From Petrosia ficiformis (taxonomy: Eukaryota; Porifera; Demospongiae; Haplosclerida; Petrosiidae): a stretch of 64,000 bases of DNA. The translations under genes were made by a program, and so were the position numbers. The notes below the pieces were generated by a model. The model was given only the letters and a program-made list of their open reading frames with translations, had not been told where the DNA came from and ran no database searches. Below are positions 1 through 9,073 of this stretch, piece after piece (position 1 is the stretch's first letter; every line of letters starts with the position of its first letter). The DNA is taken from positions 4,512,501 through 4,576,500 of the forward strand of contig OX345637.1 of NCBI GenBank assembly GCA_947044365.1. The letters are read 5' to 3'.

Positions 1-169
1 AATACAATTTTGTTAACTGAGATTGGTTGGTCAGTTTTAACATAATAATGTCATTTTGTAATGAGAATTATCAGGAATAATAGGTGAAGGAGTTAGAATA
101 ATAGGATCAAAAAAGTGAGAAATTCTGAATAAAACAATCGGAAAAATTAAAAGCATAATAGGCTCAGGC

Positions 170-790
170 TTATTGTGCTCCTAATGGTTTCACTATGCTT
201 AATTTTAGATCGACTGGTTTCATTTCAGTATTATTCTGAACTGCGGAGCTTATTTGATGAGCATACCAATCCTGAAGTTGATCTAGCAAGAAATTTGTAG
301 CTGCTTTTTTAACACTTAGATCTAGAGGCTGGAGGCGGTCTGTACAGTTGGCAGGCACTATCAAAAAGTTAATGACATTATCATCAAGAATCTGGAATAA
401 ATCCCCTGTACATTGACCACTGATGTTATCAAAAACAACAAGAACAGGATGGGTTGTAGCTAGTTTCAGTTCTTCCCTTTTCTTCACAATATAAGGTATG
501 ATAATTTTCTGAATATAGCATCTCATTGTTTCTTCATTTGACCCATGATTTGGACTAAATGTAACATGCCAGTCATTCGGAAAGCGAATCAATGGCAGAC
601 TTCGGGGGCTTTTGCCCTGGTAAATCAATTGTGGTGCCAAGAAATCACCAGCTAGTGATCCTGTAAAAACTGCAGTCAATTGCCTTTTGTCATCAATTCC
701 TACAATTTGTATTCGTTTGGATCCTTCCTTTTCCATCGTCCAGTCTGATCCTAGTTAATAACTAATTGAAAAGGTATTTCATTCATCTGA
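170..790 (-). pseudogene. pogo/Tigger-like DDE transposase remnant
   Basis: About 188 codons stay open on the minus strand and read as the C-terminal part of a DDE_1 (pogo/Tigger/Jerky-type) transposase. Recognisable stretches are KRQLTAVFTGSLAGDFL, a FPNDWHVT segment, VLVVFDNISGQ (an expected catalytic Asp), VPANCTDRLQPLD and VDLKLSIVKPLGA. Just upstream (about 745-790) the sequence reads INxDQTG, where x is a TAG in place of the usual Trp of the INWDQTG catalytic motif. The reading frame then shifts, and some 15 residues expected in this family before MEKEGSKR are missing. The N-terminal helix-turn-helix region is absent. I infer a dead copy. Family assignment is from remembered motifs. Confidence 0.75.
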
Positions 791-1213
791 ATAACATTTT
801 TGGTATCTAGTAAGAATAGCGAATGAACAGTAATTCGTCAATTCCGCCAAATTTTTCTCCTTCCAAATTACCCGCTATACGATATTTAAATACAAGTACA
901 AGTATATGTACAAATGCTTCCAGGTATTATATTTGGTACTTACATATACATGTAGGTGTGGTTTGTAACTAACAAAAGTCACATATCAAACTTTTAATTA
1001 TAATTATGAAACAATACAACTAATGAATATCAACTGTTTAAATGCAACCTTAGTGAATTACGACAAAATGACAATATTTAACATCTGCTTTTATAAATAA
1101 GTTTGAAAGGACTTGATTACAAGTACAAGTATATGTACAATGTGATACATGCCAGGCATTAATGCAGAAAGAAGAAGCTACAGGTTTTACAAATTAATAA
1201 GTACTTGTAGCAA
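791..1213. other. AT-rich intergenic stretch, no gene seen
   Basis: No coding pattern or conserved splice-bounded segment was found. It holds scattered tacaagtacaagtatatgtacaa repeats (about 890-915 and 1118-1140) and low-complexity AT-rich DNA. Confidence 0.5.
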
Positions 1214-1752
1214 TACAGTAAAACCCCTTTAAAGAGGACACCATTGGGATGGCCCTTTTTGCTCTTTATAACATGGTGTCTATATCTCAGGGTGATAAAA
1301 CGTGGCAAGCGCATGCGCAGTTCACACTTTTATTATGGATAGTCAATCTATAGTTGGACCTCAAGAAACGGAAATGTTGGATGACTATTGAGTTCATATA
1401 CATGTATAAGAGGATACCATGTTTACAAAGAAGTATGGGAAGGAACCTGTGGCGACATGCTACATGTGGAGAGGATAAATGAAGTCAAGATTTGTTGTGG
1501 CTGTTCTAAACTAGAGAGAGTTATTCAGTCTCGAGCTCTTGCTGGACAAATGTAAAAACATGGAATATATATATTTATACTGTTGTTGCATGTTGTTTTT
1601 AATAACTTCCAAAAAAACGTTGTCCGTATTATAAGGTTATTTGTTAGTATTATTGTAGAAAGGGGGTGTGACTGGTGTCCATTGTATGGAGTAGTGGGGT
1701 GTTTGTATGTGAGGGGTTGCAACAGTATTGAGTTCAGAGGGGCTTTACTGTA
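1214..1752. mobile_element. MITE with CAGTAAAACCCC ends (Tc1/mariner type)
   Basis: The left end reads TACAGTAAAACCCCTTTAA and the reverse complement of the right end reads TACAGTAAAGCCCCTCTGAA. These are imperfect terminal inverted repeats bounded by TA on both sides, as expected for Tc1/mariner-type insertion. No transposase frame lies inside. Interior ORFs have no recognisable homology. Confidence 0.55.
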
Positions 1753-3403
1753 CAGACAAAAATCAGTTGACTACACATTGTGTCAACTTCATACAATGTA
1801 CTGTACATGTATGTACCAAGTAATTTGATAGTAGTAAATGTACTTCTACCATGCTTGTAGTTAATTGACCAATGAAATTGCTCAAAATGAGGTTAAGAAA
1901 TCCCATATCAAACCTCCTGGAGAGGTTCAATATTATATTGAAACCTCCCAGGATTGTATAATAATTTTGTCAGAGTTGTCATCGATTTATTATAAATTAC
2001 ACGCCACGAAGCGTAGGTGGAAGGGTATGACTATATACAACTGTAGCTATAATCATTAGCTGTAATTCATAGTGATGCTTGTTCTTTTTCAAAATCTGAC
2101 ACCAGTTTGTATGCTTGTGATTGAGGTCTTTCAGAGCTCTATTGCTTCCTCTCGTATGAGATTCCAAAAGCGTTGGATGGGGGTGTTCTTGCATCACGAA
2201 TTCCTTGATAGCGATCGCGATCGATCGATTGCTGTTGGAAGACCACACCTTATACTGGAGTGGAGGAGGAGCCAGAAGTCTGCCACATGTAGAGCTCTTT
2301 CTGTCATTTGCGATGGACTGTTGATCAGTTACTTGTCTAAAGAATCACAGAAACTCACACTATATCAATAGGTTAGCGAAATTATGTATATTGTTGCCAC
2401 ACGCAAAGATTTGCTTAGTTACTGTATTTCGCGCGCAAATGAAATGCGTTGCTACAGCATGGTAGAAGTGCGTTTATACACCTTGGTACGGTCTCTACTA
2501 GATTCCTTTACCTGGGTGTATAACCTATACATAATGTATATCTACAATAATTAACACATTAGCCCAATTAATTTGGCTTTGAAGCTCAGCCGCTACCAAA
2601 TAACACCACAGCTTTAAATGAATGCCGCTTGCAGTGTAGAACCCTCACCACAAGTGTGATTTGGGAAACAAGAATGATTCAGTCACCAACAAGAAAATAA
2701 CTGAAGACAACATGACTGTAATAATAACTATTACAATTATTATACTGAGATTATATTATATTTGCGTGCGTGTGTGCATTACAACTTACACTCAATGTCT
2801 AAAAAGTGCTGTGTTAAAATCAAGAAAATTTGAAAAAGGCATGGATGAAATGAAATGGTGGAGCTAGAAATTGACAGTGATGGCAAAAAGCTTAGAAACA
2901 GCTAGAAGCAGCCACTACTTTAATAGTGCTTCATTTCAAGCTGTCATTCTACAGCGATAGGTTTCAAGCAAGATGTATTTCAGTCAACCTTTTTTATTAC
3001 CAGATGTCTTCTGAAAGTCGTTAAACAGTGACTGTGAGTTACAAAAATTGTCATAACTTTAGAACACAAAGGTTTTAGCAAAAGCCTGTTATTACTTTTG
3101 ATCCTTGTATGATTGGATGTCTGCTGGTAGTATTTTCAAAGTGCTAATATTCATAGGTTTGCTGGAATTATGCTGACTGACAGACCGACAGACAGAACAA
3201 TTACAGTAACCATCTGCTTCGATTTGGCTCCACGGGCAAGGGTTAATTACATTGACGTTAGTTTCTACCATAAAAAAACCCACACATTTAGCACACATGT
3301 ATTTACACGTTTGACATTTTATTCATTCTATGATGATGTTTACAATATAACAGATTGAGTTTAGGCTTCATCCCCTTCCTTATTTTATATTCATTATTCA
3401 TAC
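1753..3403. other. Intergenic repeats, no gene seen
   Basis: No gene was recognised. The block at about 1985-2300 looks like a decayed interspersed repeat and contains a GATCGCGATCGATCGAT core near 2210-2230. Positions 2635-3255 belong to the dispersed repeat listed separately. Later exons of ZMYND12 would be expected on the minus strand here, but none was found. Confidence 0.4.
2635..3255 (+). repeat. Dispersed repeat family R1, copy 1
   Basis: The segment starts at GAACCCTCACCACAAGTGTG and ends near a (GACAGACC) run followed by ATTACAGTAACC. The same order of blocks recurs at 47,465-48,080 (plus), as a 3' part at 3870-4200 (plus), and inverted at about 50,780-51,050. It has no coding potential. 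Confidence 0.6.
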
Positions 3404-5596
3404 CCTGTTATGTTGCTGTTGTTGTCGCCTATGCTTCCTCTCTAATTCAGAATTAGCATGAGGTAAAGGAGCTCTTAGTAGTGCTATCAGAGAACAAACT
3501 TGAGAATGAATACCATTCCAGTCATTCCTTTGATCTTCAATGCCACTAACAATTGAAAATTACATGTATCATTTATAAGGATAATTAACCAGAAATACAC
3601 AGGGGTGTGGAAACATTGAGCCGATTACTAGACATTTTGAGCTACATGTGTATTTTCATCACTGTTGTCTTGCTCCCCAAATAATTTGTATACAGTTTAG
3701 TTTCAAATTTACCAGACTTTCACTACATTTATCAGACAATGTCCCTGTTTCCACACCACTGGAAATACATAATGTTTAATTTTTTATTAAGAAACTACAG
3801 AAAATCTCAACCAGCTCAGTCCAGCTGGGAATTGAACTATACTATTATAGCTACCTAATAGTTGGCTATAGAAAGCTTAGAGGCAGCTCAATGTTGTAGC
3901 AGCCACTACTTCAACTTTAATTATTTCAAGCTGTGATTCATCAGCGACAGCTTTCAAACAAGATGAGTTGTGTTTCAGGGAACTTATTTGCTACCACACA
4001 TCTTCTGAAAGTTGTAAAATGGCGACCGTGAGTTACAGAAATTGTCATAAGTTTAAAACAGAAAGGTTTTAGCAAAAGCCTGCTGTTACAAATGATCCTT
4101 GTATAATTTAAAGTGTGCCGGTAGTATTTTCAAAGTGCTAATATTCATAGGTTTGCTATGATTACAGTAACCCTCTGCTTCGCCTACGAGGGTTAAAAAC
4201 ATTACATATATATGCACAGCAAAAAGGGTGTGGTCAACCAAACCATGGGCAGTTGTCATAGCCATGGAAGGTTAATAAGGCTTTAAAAAGTACGAAGACC
4301 CTAACAAAGGTACTCACCATAGGTTGGTGAACCATGCCCTTTAATAGAACCTAAACACTTACACTCTTAGCTGATGAATGTGACTATCCATACTAAAATT
4401 GAGGAACAATTGAGTAAATGCTTCACTGGTACAGGGTTTGATGAATTCAAATTTCCTTTTGTTTGCAGTAGCATATGTACATCAGATATTCACACACACA
4501 TATATATATATATATATGTGACCGAATTTGCGAAAATCAGGCTTATGGGATAATTGTTAATTTTGAGATACGAGTGAAAATAGACTGTTATGGCTTACTC
4601 AGGTGATCACTGTTTTACTGCATAAAAAGCTTCATTAACATCTTACCTAATCACTAGGGATGGGCGATATATCAAAATAAACGATAATTTATCGATATTT
4701 TCAATATCGATATGATATCGATATCGGGAGTCCATTCGATAGGCAATTCGATACGATAACCACACCCATATAACCTTAATAATAGTTAAATAAGTAGTAG
4801 TTAATTATTTTTAAATATCAACAGTAGCCACATCTGTGCCTGCGGAAAGGCTATTTAGTAAGGCTGGTGAACTGCTTTCCATCAAAAGAAGCAGAATTAA
4901 CATGTTTAAGCCAAAACATGTCCACATGTTGAACAAAAACACTTAACATAGTTACCTAGCTGTTATTTTGTAGATAATTAATTAATTAACTATGAAATGG
5001 GTGTGGTTTAATATCATATCGAAAAATATCGATTGTCACAAACATTTTGGCAAATATCGATAAATATCGTATCGTTTGGAAATTTCTCATATCACCCATC
5101 CCTACTAATCACTCATACCTTCAGAGAGGTCTGGAGACATCTCTGTGCTTCGCTAGACGCTCCTAAAAACGTTTTTAGTCATTACGTTTAATGATGATTT
5201 AATTGCGTTTTTCTCAAAATGAAGGATTTGTGACTAAACGGTTTAACCCCCCACTGTAGCTTTGTCTTTTGCGTGATTGGAATGTATCATATATCATTCT
5301 GGAGCTAATTGAATACTCTATTCAGCTAATACAAAAAATCAATTTTGAAATTTTATCCCATAAGCCTGATTTTCGCAAATTCGGTCGCATATATTATATA
5401 TATATATTATATATATATATATATATATACACAACCAGGTATAAGTGTCCAAGACAAAATAGGTCATAGCTTACCAGTAATATGTCACCCTACAGTGTGG
5501 ACACTGAATCTTAGCTGGGTGTTGACACAAATGACACAACTTCTTGGTTCCTTTTGGATTTGCCAATGGATTAACTTTCAATCCAGACTCTTCCAT
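3404..5596 (-). CDS. ZMYND12: ZMYND12 homologue, first three exons
   Basis: Exon 1 (5475-5596) begins MEESGLKVNPLANPKGTKKL and carries the start of a MYND-type zinc finger: CHLC, then CPHC, then TYYC. The last Cys codon is split across a TG|GTAAGC donor. Exon 2 (4363-4392) reads MDSHIHQLR between a TTTTAG acceptor and a GTAAGTG donor. Exon 3 (3404-3527, or from 3545 with an earlier acceptor) reads NDWNGIHSQVCSLIALLRAP, then SELERKHRRQQ. This follows human ZMYND12 (PKGRRLCCEVC..YYC..HQ..DW..IHEKICQLL..LR) closely. In vertebrates ZMYND12 is a TPR protein of sperm and ciliary axonemes; a ciliary role here is inference. The TPR-coding exons are not visible to the left and may lie beyond the window or be lost. 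Intron 1 contains two nested transposons. Confidence 0.75.
3600..3761. mobile_element. hAT-type MITE with exact 8-bp target duplication
   Basis: The ends are CAGGGGTGTGGAAACA and the inverted TGTTTCCACACCACTG. The element is flanked by GAAATACA at 3592-3599 and again at 3762-3769, an exact 8-bp target-site duplication typical of hAT elements. A relative lies at 48,420-48,576. It is non-coding. Confidence 0.8.
3870..4200 (+). repeat. Dispersed repeat family R1, 3' part
   Basis: The sequence from GAAAGCTTAGAGGCAGCTCA through TAGGTTTGCTATGATTACAG parallels the 3' half of the copies at 2635-3255 and 47,465-48,080. Confidence 0.55.
4518..5388. mobile_element. MITE with 35-bp terminal inverted repeats, host of a nested hAT insertion
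   Basis: The left end (4518-4552) starts GTGACCGAATTTGCGAAAAT. The right end (5354-5388), reverse complemented, starts GCGACCGAATTTGCGAAAAT and continues through AGGCTTATGGGATA, giving 34 of 35 matches. Both sides abut AT microsatellites, so the target duplication cannot be read. Removing the nested hAT copy leaves an element of about 413 bp. It lies in intron 1 of the ZMYND12 homologue. Confidence 0.75.
4655..5104 (+). mobile_element. Non-autonomous hAT element keeping a transposase C-terminal tail
   Basis: The ends are TAGGGATGGGCGATAT and inverted ATATCACCCATCCCTA, flanked exactly by CTAATCAC (4647-4654 and 5105-5112), an 8-bp target duplication. Inside, the plus strand at about 4829-4945 reads ATSVPAERLFSKAGELLSIK, then RSRINMFKPKHVHMLNKN and a stop. 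This is the end of the hAT C-terminal dimerisation domain. The rest of the transposase is missing, so this is a deletion derivative of an autonomous hAT. Confidence 0.88.
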
Positions 5597-5733
5597 AGTG
5601 GTTAGCTTGTTGCTTAGCAACAATTATCAATCACGTGATTTTATTATTAATAATTATGGTTTTATGTTGTGCTGTGACAGTCTTGACTAATCAAGGAGAG
5701 ATACATATGACAGAATGAAAATCAAAAATATTA

Positions 5734-6342
5734 TTATCTGAAAAATGTGTTTGTTATGGTAGGTGTTGCCAAGCAGTAATTATCAGTTGCGTGATTCACT
5801 TCCTTTACTGCTATTTCTGGGGACAAGGGAAGATCAAAGTCTTCTAAGTCTAGAATTTCTTTTCTTTGCCTGTTCTTGTGTCGTTCTCTTTCTCGTTCTT
5901 TCCTTTTCAACTTTTGTTCTTCTGTTTCGTTTGCAATTCTTCGTCTTCTTCTTTCCCTATCACGTTCACGCCTTCTTTCTTTTTCTTCAGAAGTCTCAAG
6001 AGCAATCCTTCTTCTTCTCCGCTCTTTATCTTTCTGTAACCTCCTCTCTCTCTGTTCATCGGTTTCAGCAGACAGCCTACGACGTCTTCGTTCTTTCTCA
6101 CGACTGAGTCTAATCTCTTTAGCCTCTGGAGTTTCCAGGGCGACTCTTCGTTGTCGCCTGTGCTTCTCCTTTTCTAGTCTCAAGGCTTTCTCTTCTGGCG
6201 TTTCCTCAGCTAGTCGTCTTTTCCTGTAATCTTTATCACGCTCCAATCTGAGATGTGTTTCTTCGGGCGTCTCAAAGGCAATTTTGTCTCTTCTTCTTTC
6301 TCTTTGTTGTTGAAGTCGAGATTCATGTGAAGGACTTATCAT
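5734..6342 (-). CDS. STPR-domain (23-residue repeat) basic protein
   Basis: A single-exon frame of 202 residues from a true ATG. Residues 24-161 are six consecutive 23-residue repeats beginning ETPEE, ETPEE, ETPEA, ETDEQ, ETSEE and ETEEQ. Each ends in an Arg-rich helix such as KERRRRRLSA, and residues 5-23 look like a partial seventh. This is the 'score and three amino-acid peptide repeat' (STPR), a DNA-binding helical array first described in the silkworm fibroin-modulator protein FMBP-1. The C-terminus is acidic (LDLEDFDLPL) followed by an unremarkable tail. I infer a nuclear nucleic-acid-binding protein, but a charged structural helix is possible. It is divergently arranged with the first ELOVL gene, and 137 bp separate its stop from ZMYND12 exon 1, which is on the same strand. 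Confidence 0.75.
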   Translation of the reverse strand: MISPSHESRLQQQRERRRDKIAFETPEETHLRLERDKDYRKRRLAEETPEEKALRLEKEKHRRQRRVALETPEAKEIRLSREKERRRRRLSAETDEQRERRLQKDKERRRRRIALETSEEKERRRERDRERRRRRIANETEEQKLKRKERERERHKNRQRKEILDLEDFDLPLSPEIAVKEVNHATDNYCLATPTITNTFFR

Positions 6343-6488
6343 GTTGACAACTTTCTGACATTTTAAAAGTAAAGTTAATTAATTAAGTTATTATTAAAAT
6401 TACATCTATTAATAAACAAGAACGAGAGTATTTGACACACCCTCGTACACGTGCCTCGCGTTATGTAACCTTTATCTCGCCTTTAATT
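6343..6488. promoter_or_regulatory. Divergent promoter between STPR gene and ELOVL gene 1
   Basis: Only 146 bp separate the two start codons on opposite strands, so a shared bidirectional promoter is likely. A palindromic E-box CACGTG is present at 6448-6453, within a small CpG-containing patch. No TATA box is obvious. Function is inferred from position only. Confidence 0.45.
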
Positions 6489-7295
6489 ATGCCTTCAAGA
6501 AGTCTTCTGGGAATTTTCCCAGTGATAGGTGATATAGAGTCTACTTTTGATTCAGAAAGAACTTTCGATTGGATGAATGACAACCTGCACATTTCTTTTA
6601 CAGCTAGTGCCATATATGTTACACTTGTATTTGCTGGGAAAAAATGGATGACGAATCGACATCCATATGACCTCTGTAATATTCTGTGTTGTTGGAATGT
6701 AGGTTTAGCCATTTTTTCTTTATTTGGCATGATGTCTATTGTACCAAACCTATATCGTGCTATTGTTACAAATGGCTACGAAGAAACTGTTTGCAAATGC
6801 AAGGAAATGAAGACTGATCCTCATGTTGCCTTATGGTCGTTTTTATATGCCTTCTCAAAGATAGTCGAATTTGGAGATACAGCCTTTGTTATACTACGCA
6901 AAAGCCATTTACAGTTTCTGCACTGGTACCATCACATAACTGTCCTAATATATTCCTGGTATGGATTAACTATTGGTGCATATAGTATTGGTTTCTTTTT
7001 TGGAGCAATGAACTATAGTGTCCATGTTGTGATGTACTCGTACTTTGCATTAAAGGCTTTTGGGATTCGTGTCCCATCACTAGTTGCTTCGCTGATCACT
7101 GTTTTGCAGATATCACAAATGTTTTTTGGTTTATACATCAACTATACTTTATACAAACTTTTTCGAAGTGGGAGACACGATTGTTGGTTTAACTGGAACT
7201 TACTGTATTATGGAATTGTGGTGTATGGTTCATATGCTGTTTTGTTTTTGCATTTCTTTTATAGACGATATGTAGTAAGACAAAACAAGAAATAA
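6489..7295 (+). CDS. ELOVL3/6-like very-long-chain fatty acid elongase, copy 1
   Basis: An intronless gene of 268 residues starting at the ATG at 6489 (MPSRSLLGIF). The open frame extends upstream only to a TTG; the ATG choice matches the start of the neighbouring paralogue. ELOVL enzymes catalyse the 3-keto-acyl condensation of malonyl-CoA with acyl-CoA in the ER membrane. Visible hallmarks are the catalytic HWYHH box (residues 145-149), the preceding SKIVEFGDTAFVILRK segment, MNYSVHVVMYSYFA, and about seven hydrophobic membrane spans. Wording around the box (LHWYHHITVL.Y.WY) and FDSERTFDW near the N-terminus fit the ELOVL3/6 branch, which elongates saturated and monounsaturated C16-C18 chains. 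The tail is basic (RRYVVRQNKK). All core residues are intact. It is tandem with copy 2, about 780 bp downstream. Confidence 0.93.
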   Translation: MPSRSLLGIFPVIGDIESTFDSERTFDWMNDNLHISFTASAIYVTLVFAGKKWMTNRHPYDLCNILCCWNVGLAIFSLFGMMSIVPNLYRAIVTNGYEETVCKCKEMKTDPHVALWSFLYAFSKIVEFGDTAFVILRKSHLQFLHWYHHITVLIYSWYGLTIGAYSIGFFFGAMNYSVHVVMYSYFALKAFGIRVPSLVASLITVLQISQMFFGLYINYTLYKLFRSGRHDCWFNWNLLYYGIVVYGSYAVLFLHFFYRRYVVRQNKK

Positions 7296-8073
7296 TGATG
7301 GCCAAGTATAATAATTATCCCATGCATGCTACATGAATTTATTTAAAAAAATTATTTTAGTTTTACCATGTATGGCTAATGAGGAGGCTGGAATAGCAGA
7401 AGTTGCTGAATGGTTGTAATATGAGTGCATGTGTTTGTGTAGTGGGAGTGTTTTTCCCAGCCACTTGGGTGACCCACACCCCTGTTTTTATAGCACTATA
7501 ATTAATATCTATACTAATTTGAAAAATTAGGGTTGGGACTGTGTAAACACTACTGGACTGGTAGACGTAACATACATGAATGTAGTTCAAACCTTAATTG
7601 TATATAACAGATCCCCAAAACCAAGCATATTAGTAACTTGTGTTCTAGTTGCTATTAGTAAACGTACAATTGACGTACAAAACTGCAACCAGCAAGTAGG
7701 CGTGGTAAAACCAAGTGACCCTGCGATTGGCCTCTTGAAATATTCAAGGTGCTGTTCTTTACACTTGATCCAAAACGACCCACTGAAACTGTTATCATGA
7801 TAGACTTGAGATGATGAGTCAGCAATAATCCTCGTGTAGGAAGGGCATGGCCAATAATTGAGGGTGCAGTTTCAGTCCAGTAGTGCAGTACAGTGCTCCC
7901 AGTCTGTGTTCAGTGTTGACAGGCTCCTTCCCAGCTTCGTCGCATATAAGACGATACGTCGCGTCGGTGGCGAGAGGGCTTGCATCTGGGGACTACACTA
8001 GTACGCCCATTTTGCAATTATATAATTATAGTTATCTATCTCTCTCCCCCTACAGCCGGCCCCATGTTCAGTG
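7296..8073. other. Intergenic region between the two ELOVL genes
   Basis: No coding segment was recognised. It presumably holds the 3' end of copy 1 and the promoter of copy 2. A TGATGAGTCAGCA motif at about 7812-7824 resembles a bZIP (AP-1/Maf half-site) element; this is a sequence resemblance only. Confidence 0.4.
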
Positions 8074-8892
8074 ATGGCTGGGCGAAGTACTATACATGTA
8101 CTCGAGTATGTCCCAGTGATAGGTTACATAGAGTCTAAATTTGATGCAGAAAGATGTTTTAATTGGATCTATAGTAACCTGCATATCGCCTTTATAGCCA
8201 GTGCAATTTATGTCCTACTTGTATTGCTTGGACAACATTGGATGTCAAAGAGACCTCGATATGATCTTCGTAATGTTTTACGTTGTTGGAATGTAGGCCT
8301 AGTGGTGTTTTCTTTATGTGGAGTGATAGCTACTGTACCAAATTTGATTTATGCTGTTGCTACAAATGGTTTTGAAGAAACTGTTTGTAAATATGATGTT
8401 CTAAAATCTAATCCTCATTTTGCTCTGTGGTCTTTACTCTACCTCCTCTCAAAGATAGTCGAATTTGGAGATACAGCATTTGTTATATTACGTAAAAGCC
8501 CGTTACAATTTTTACACTGGTACCATCACATAACTGTTCTATTGTATACCTGGTATGCTGCAACCCTTCATGCTCATTCAATTGGTTACTTTTTTGGAGC
8601 AATGAACTATAGTGTCCATGTTGTGATGTACTCGTACTTTGCAATAAAGGCTTTTGGATTTCATGTGCCATCAAAGGTTGCTTTAATGGTCACCATTTTA
8701 CAGATATCACAAATGTTTGGTGGTTTATACATCAACTACATTTCATATAAACTTTTTCGAAGTGGAAGAAATGACTGTTGGTTTAACTGGAATATGCTCT
8801 ATTCCGGAATAGCGATTTATGGGTCTTATGCTATCTTATTTATGCATTTTTTCTATAAACGATATATAGCACAGAAAGACAAGACAGAATAA
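8074..8892 (+). CDS. ELOVL3/6-like very-long-chain fatty acid elongase, copy 2
   Basis: An intronless gene of 272 residues. The ATG at 8074 (MAGRSTIHVLEYVPVIGYIE) is the start; the in-frame GTG just before it is not usable in a eukaryote. The HWYHH box is at residues 148-152, with SKIVEFGDTAFVILRK before it and MNYSVHVVMYSYFA after. Hydrophobic segments match copy 1 along the whole length, so the two are tandem duplicates that still share blocks such as AFGxxVPS, QISQMFxGLYIN and FRSGRxDCWFNWN. Predicted to be an ER membrane condensing enzyme acting on C16-C18 acyl-CoA, with malonyl-CoA as donor. No inactivating change is seen. WDR43 begins 182 bp after its stop. Confidence 0.93.
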   Translation: MAGRSTIHVLEYVPVIGYIESKFDAERCFNWIYSNLHIAFIASAIYVLLVLLGQHWMSKRPRYDLRNVLRCWNVGLVVFSLCGVIATVPNLIYAVATNGFEETVCKYDVLKSNPHFALWSLLYLLSKIVEFGDTAFVILRKSPLQFLHWYHHITVLLYTWYAATLHAHSIGYFFGAMNYSVHVVMYSYFAIKAFGFHVPSKVALMVTILQISQMFGGLYINYISYKLFRSGRNDCWFNWNMLYSGIAIYGSYAILFMHFFYKRYIAQKDKTE

Positions 8893-8972
8893 AAGAAATA
8901 TTTGAACATCTAGATTAGGATATTATGCTGTCAACAATTTTAGTAAATTAATTTACTATAATAATTATTTTT

Positions 8973-8978
8973 AATAAA
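8973..8978 (+). terminator. Poly(A) signal of ELOVL copy 2
   Basis: AATAAA lies 80 bp after the stop codon of ELOVL copy 2, inside AT-rich DNA and before the WDR43 start. Position and sequence fit a cleavage/polyadenylation signal. Confidence 0.55.
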
Positions 8979-8992
8979 AATTAATTATAATT

Positions 8993-9073
8993 AATTTTGA
9001 ATTTGGCTAATAATTGAAGGCGGTACGCCGGTGGGCGCGCCCACAATTCTAGAAAGGCCACGTGGTGGAAAGC
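8993..9073 (+). promoter_or_regulatory. WDR43 core promoter with E-box
   Basis: A short GC-richer patch (GGTGGGCGCGCCCAC at about 9030-9044) is followed by CACGTG at 9059-9064, only 9 bases before the WDR43 ATG. E-boxes in promoters of ribosome-biogenesis genes are known Myc/bHLH targets in animals; use here is inferred. Confidence 0.45.

Noticed and set aside
1997..2371. Overlapping frames on both strands around the GATCGATCG block
   Set aside because: Both strands open in a repeat-like segment with no recognisable domain; treated as a decayed interspersed repeat.
5763..6229. Long plus-strand frames opposite the STPR gene (Leu/Ser/Phe-rich)
   Set aside because: Mirror frames of the Arg/Glu-rich 23-residue repeats on the minus strand.
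6432..6488. N-terminal extension of ELOVL copy 1 from an upstream TTG
   Set aside because: TTG is not a normal eukaryotic start, and the paralogue aligns from the ATG at 6489.
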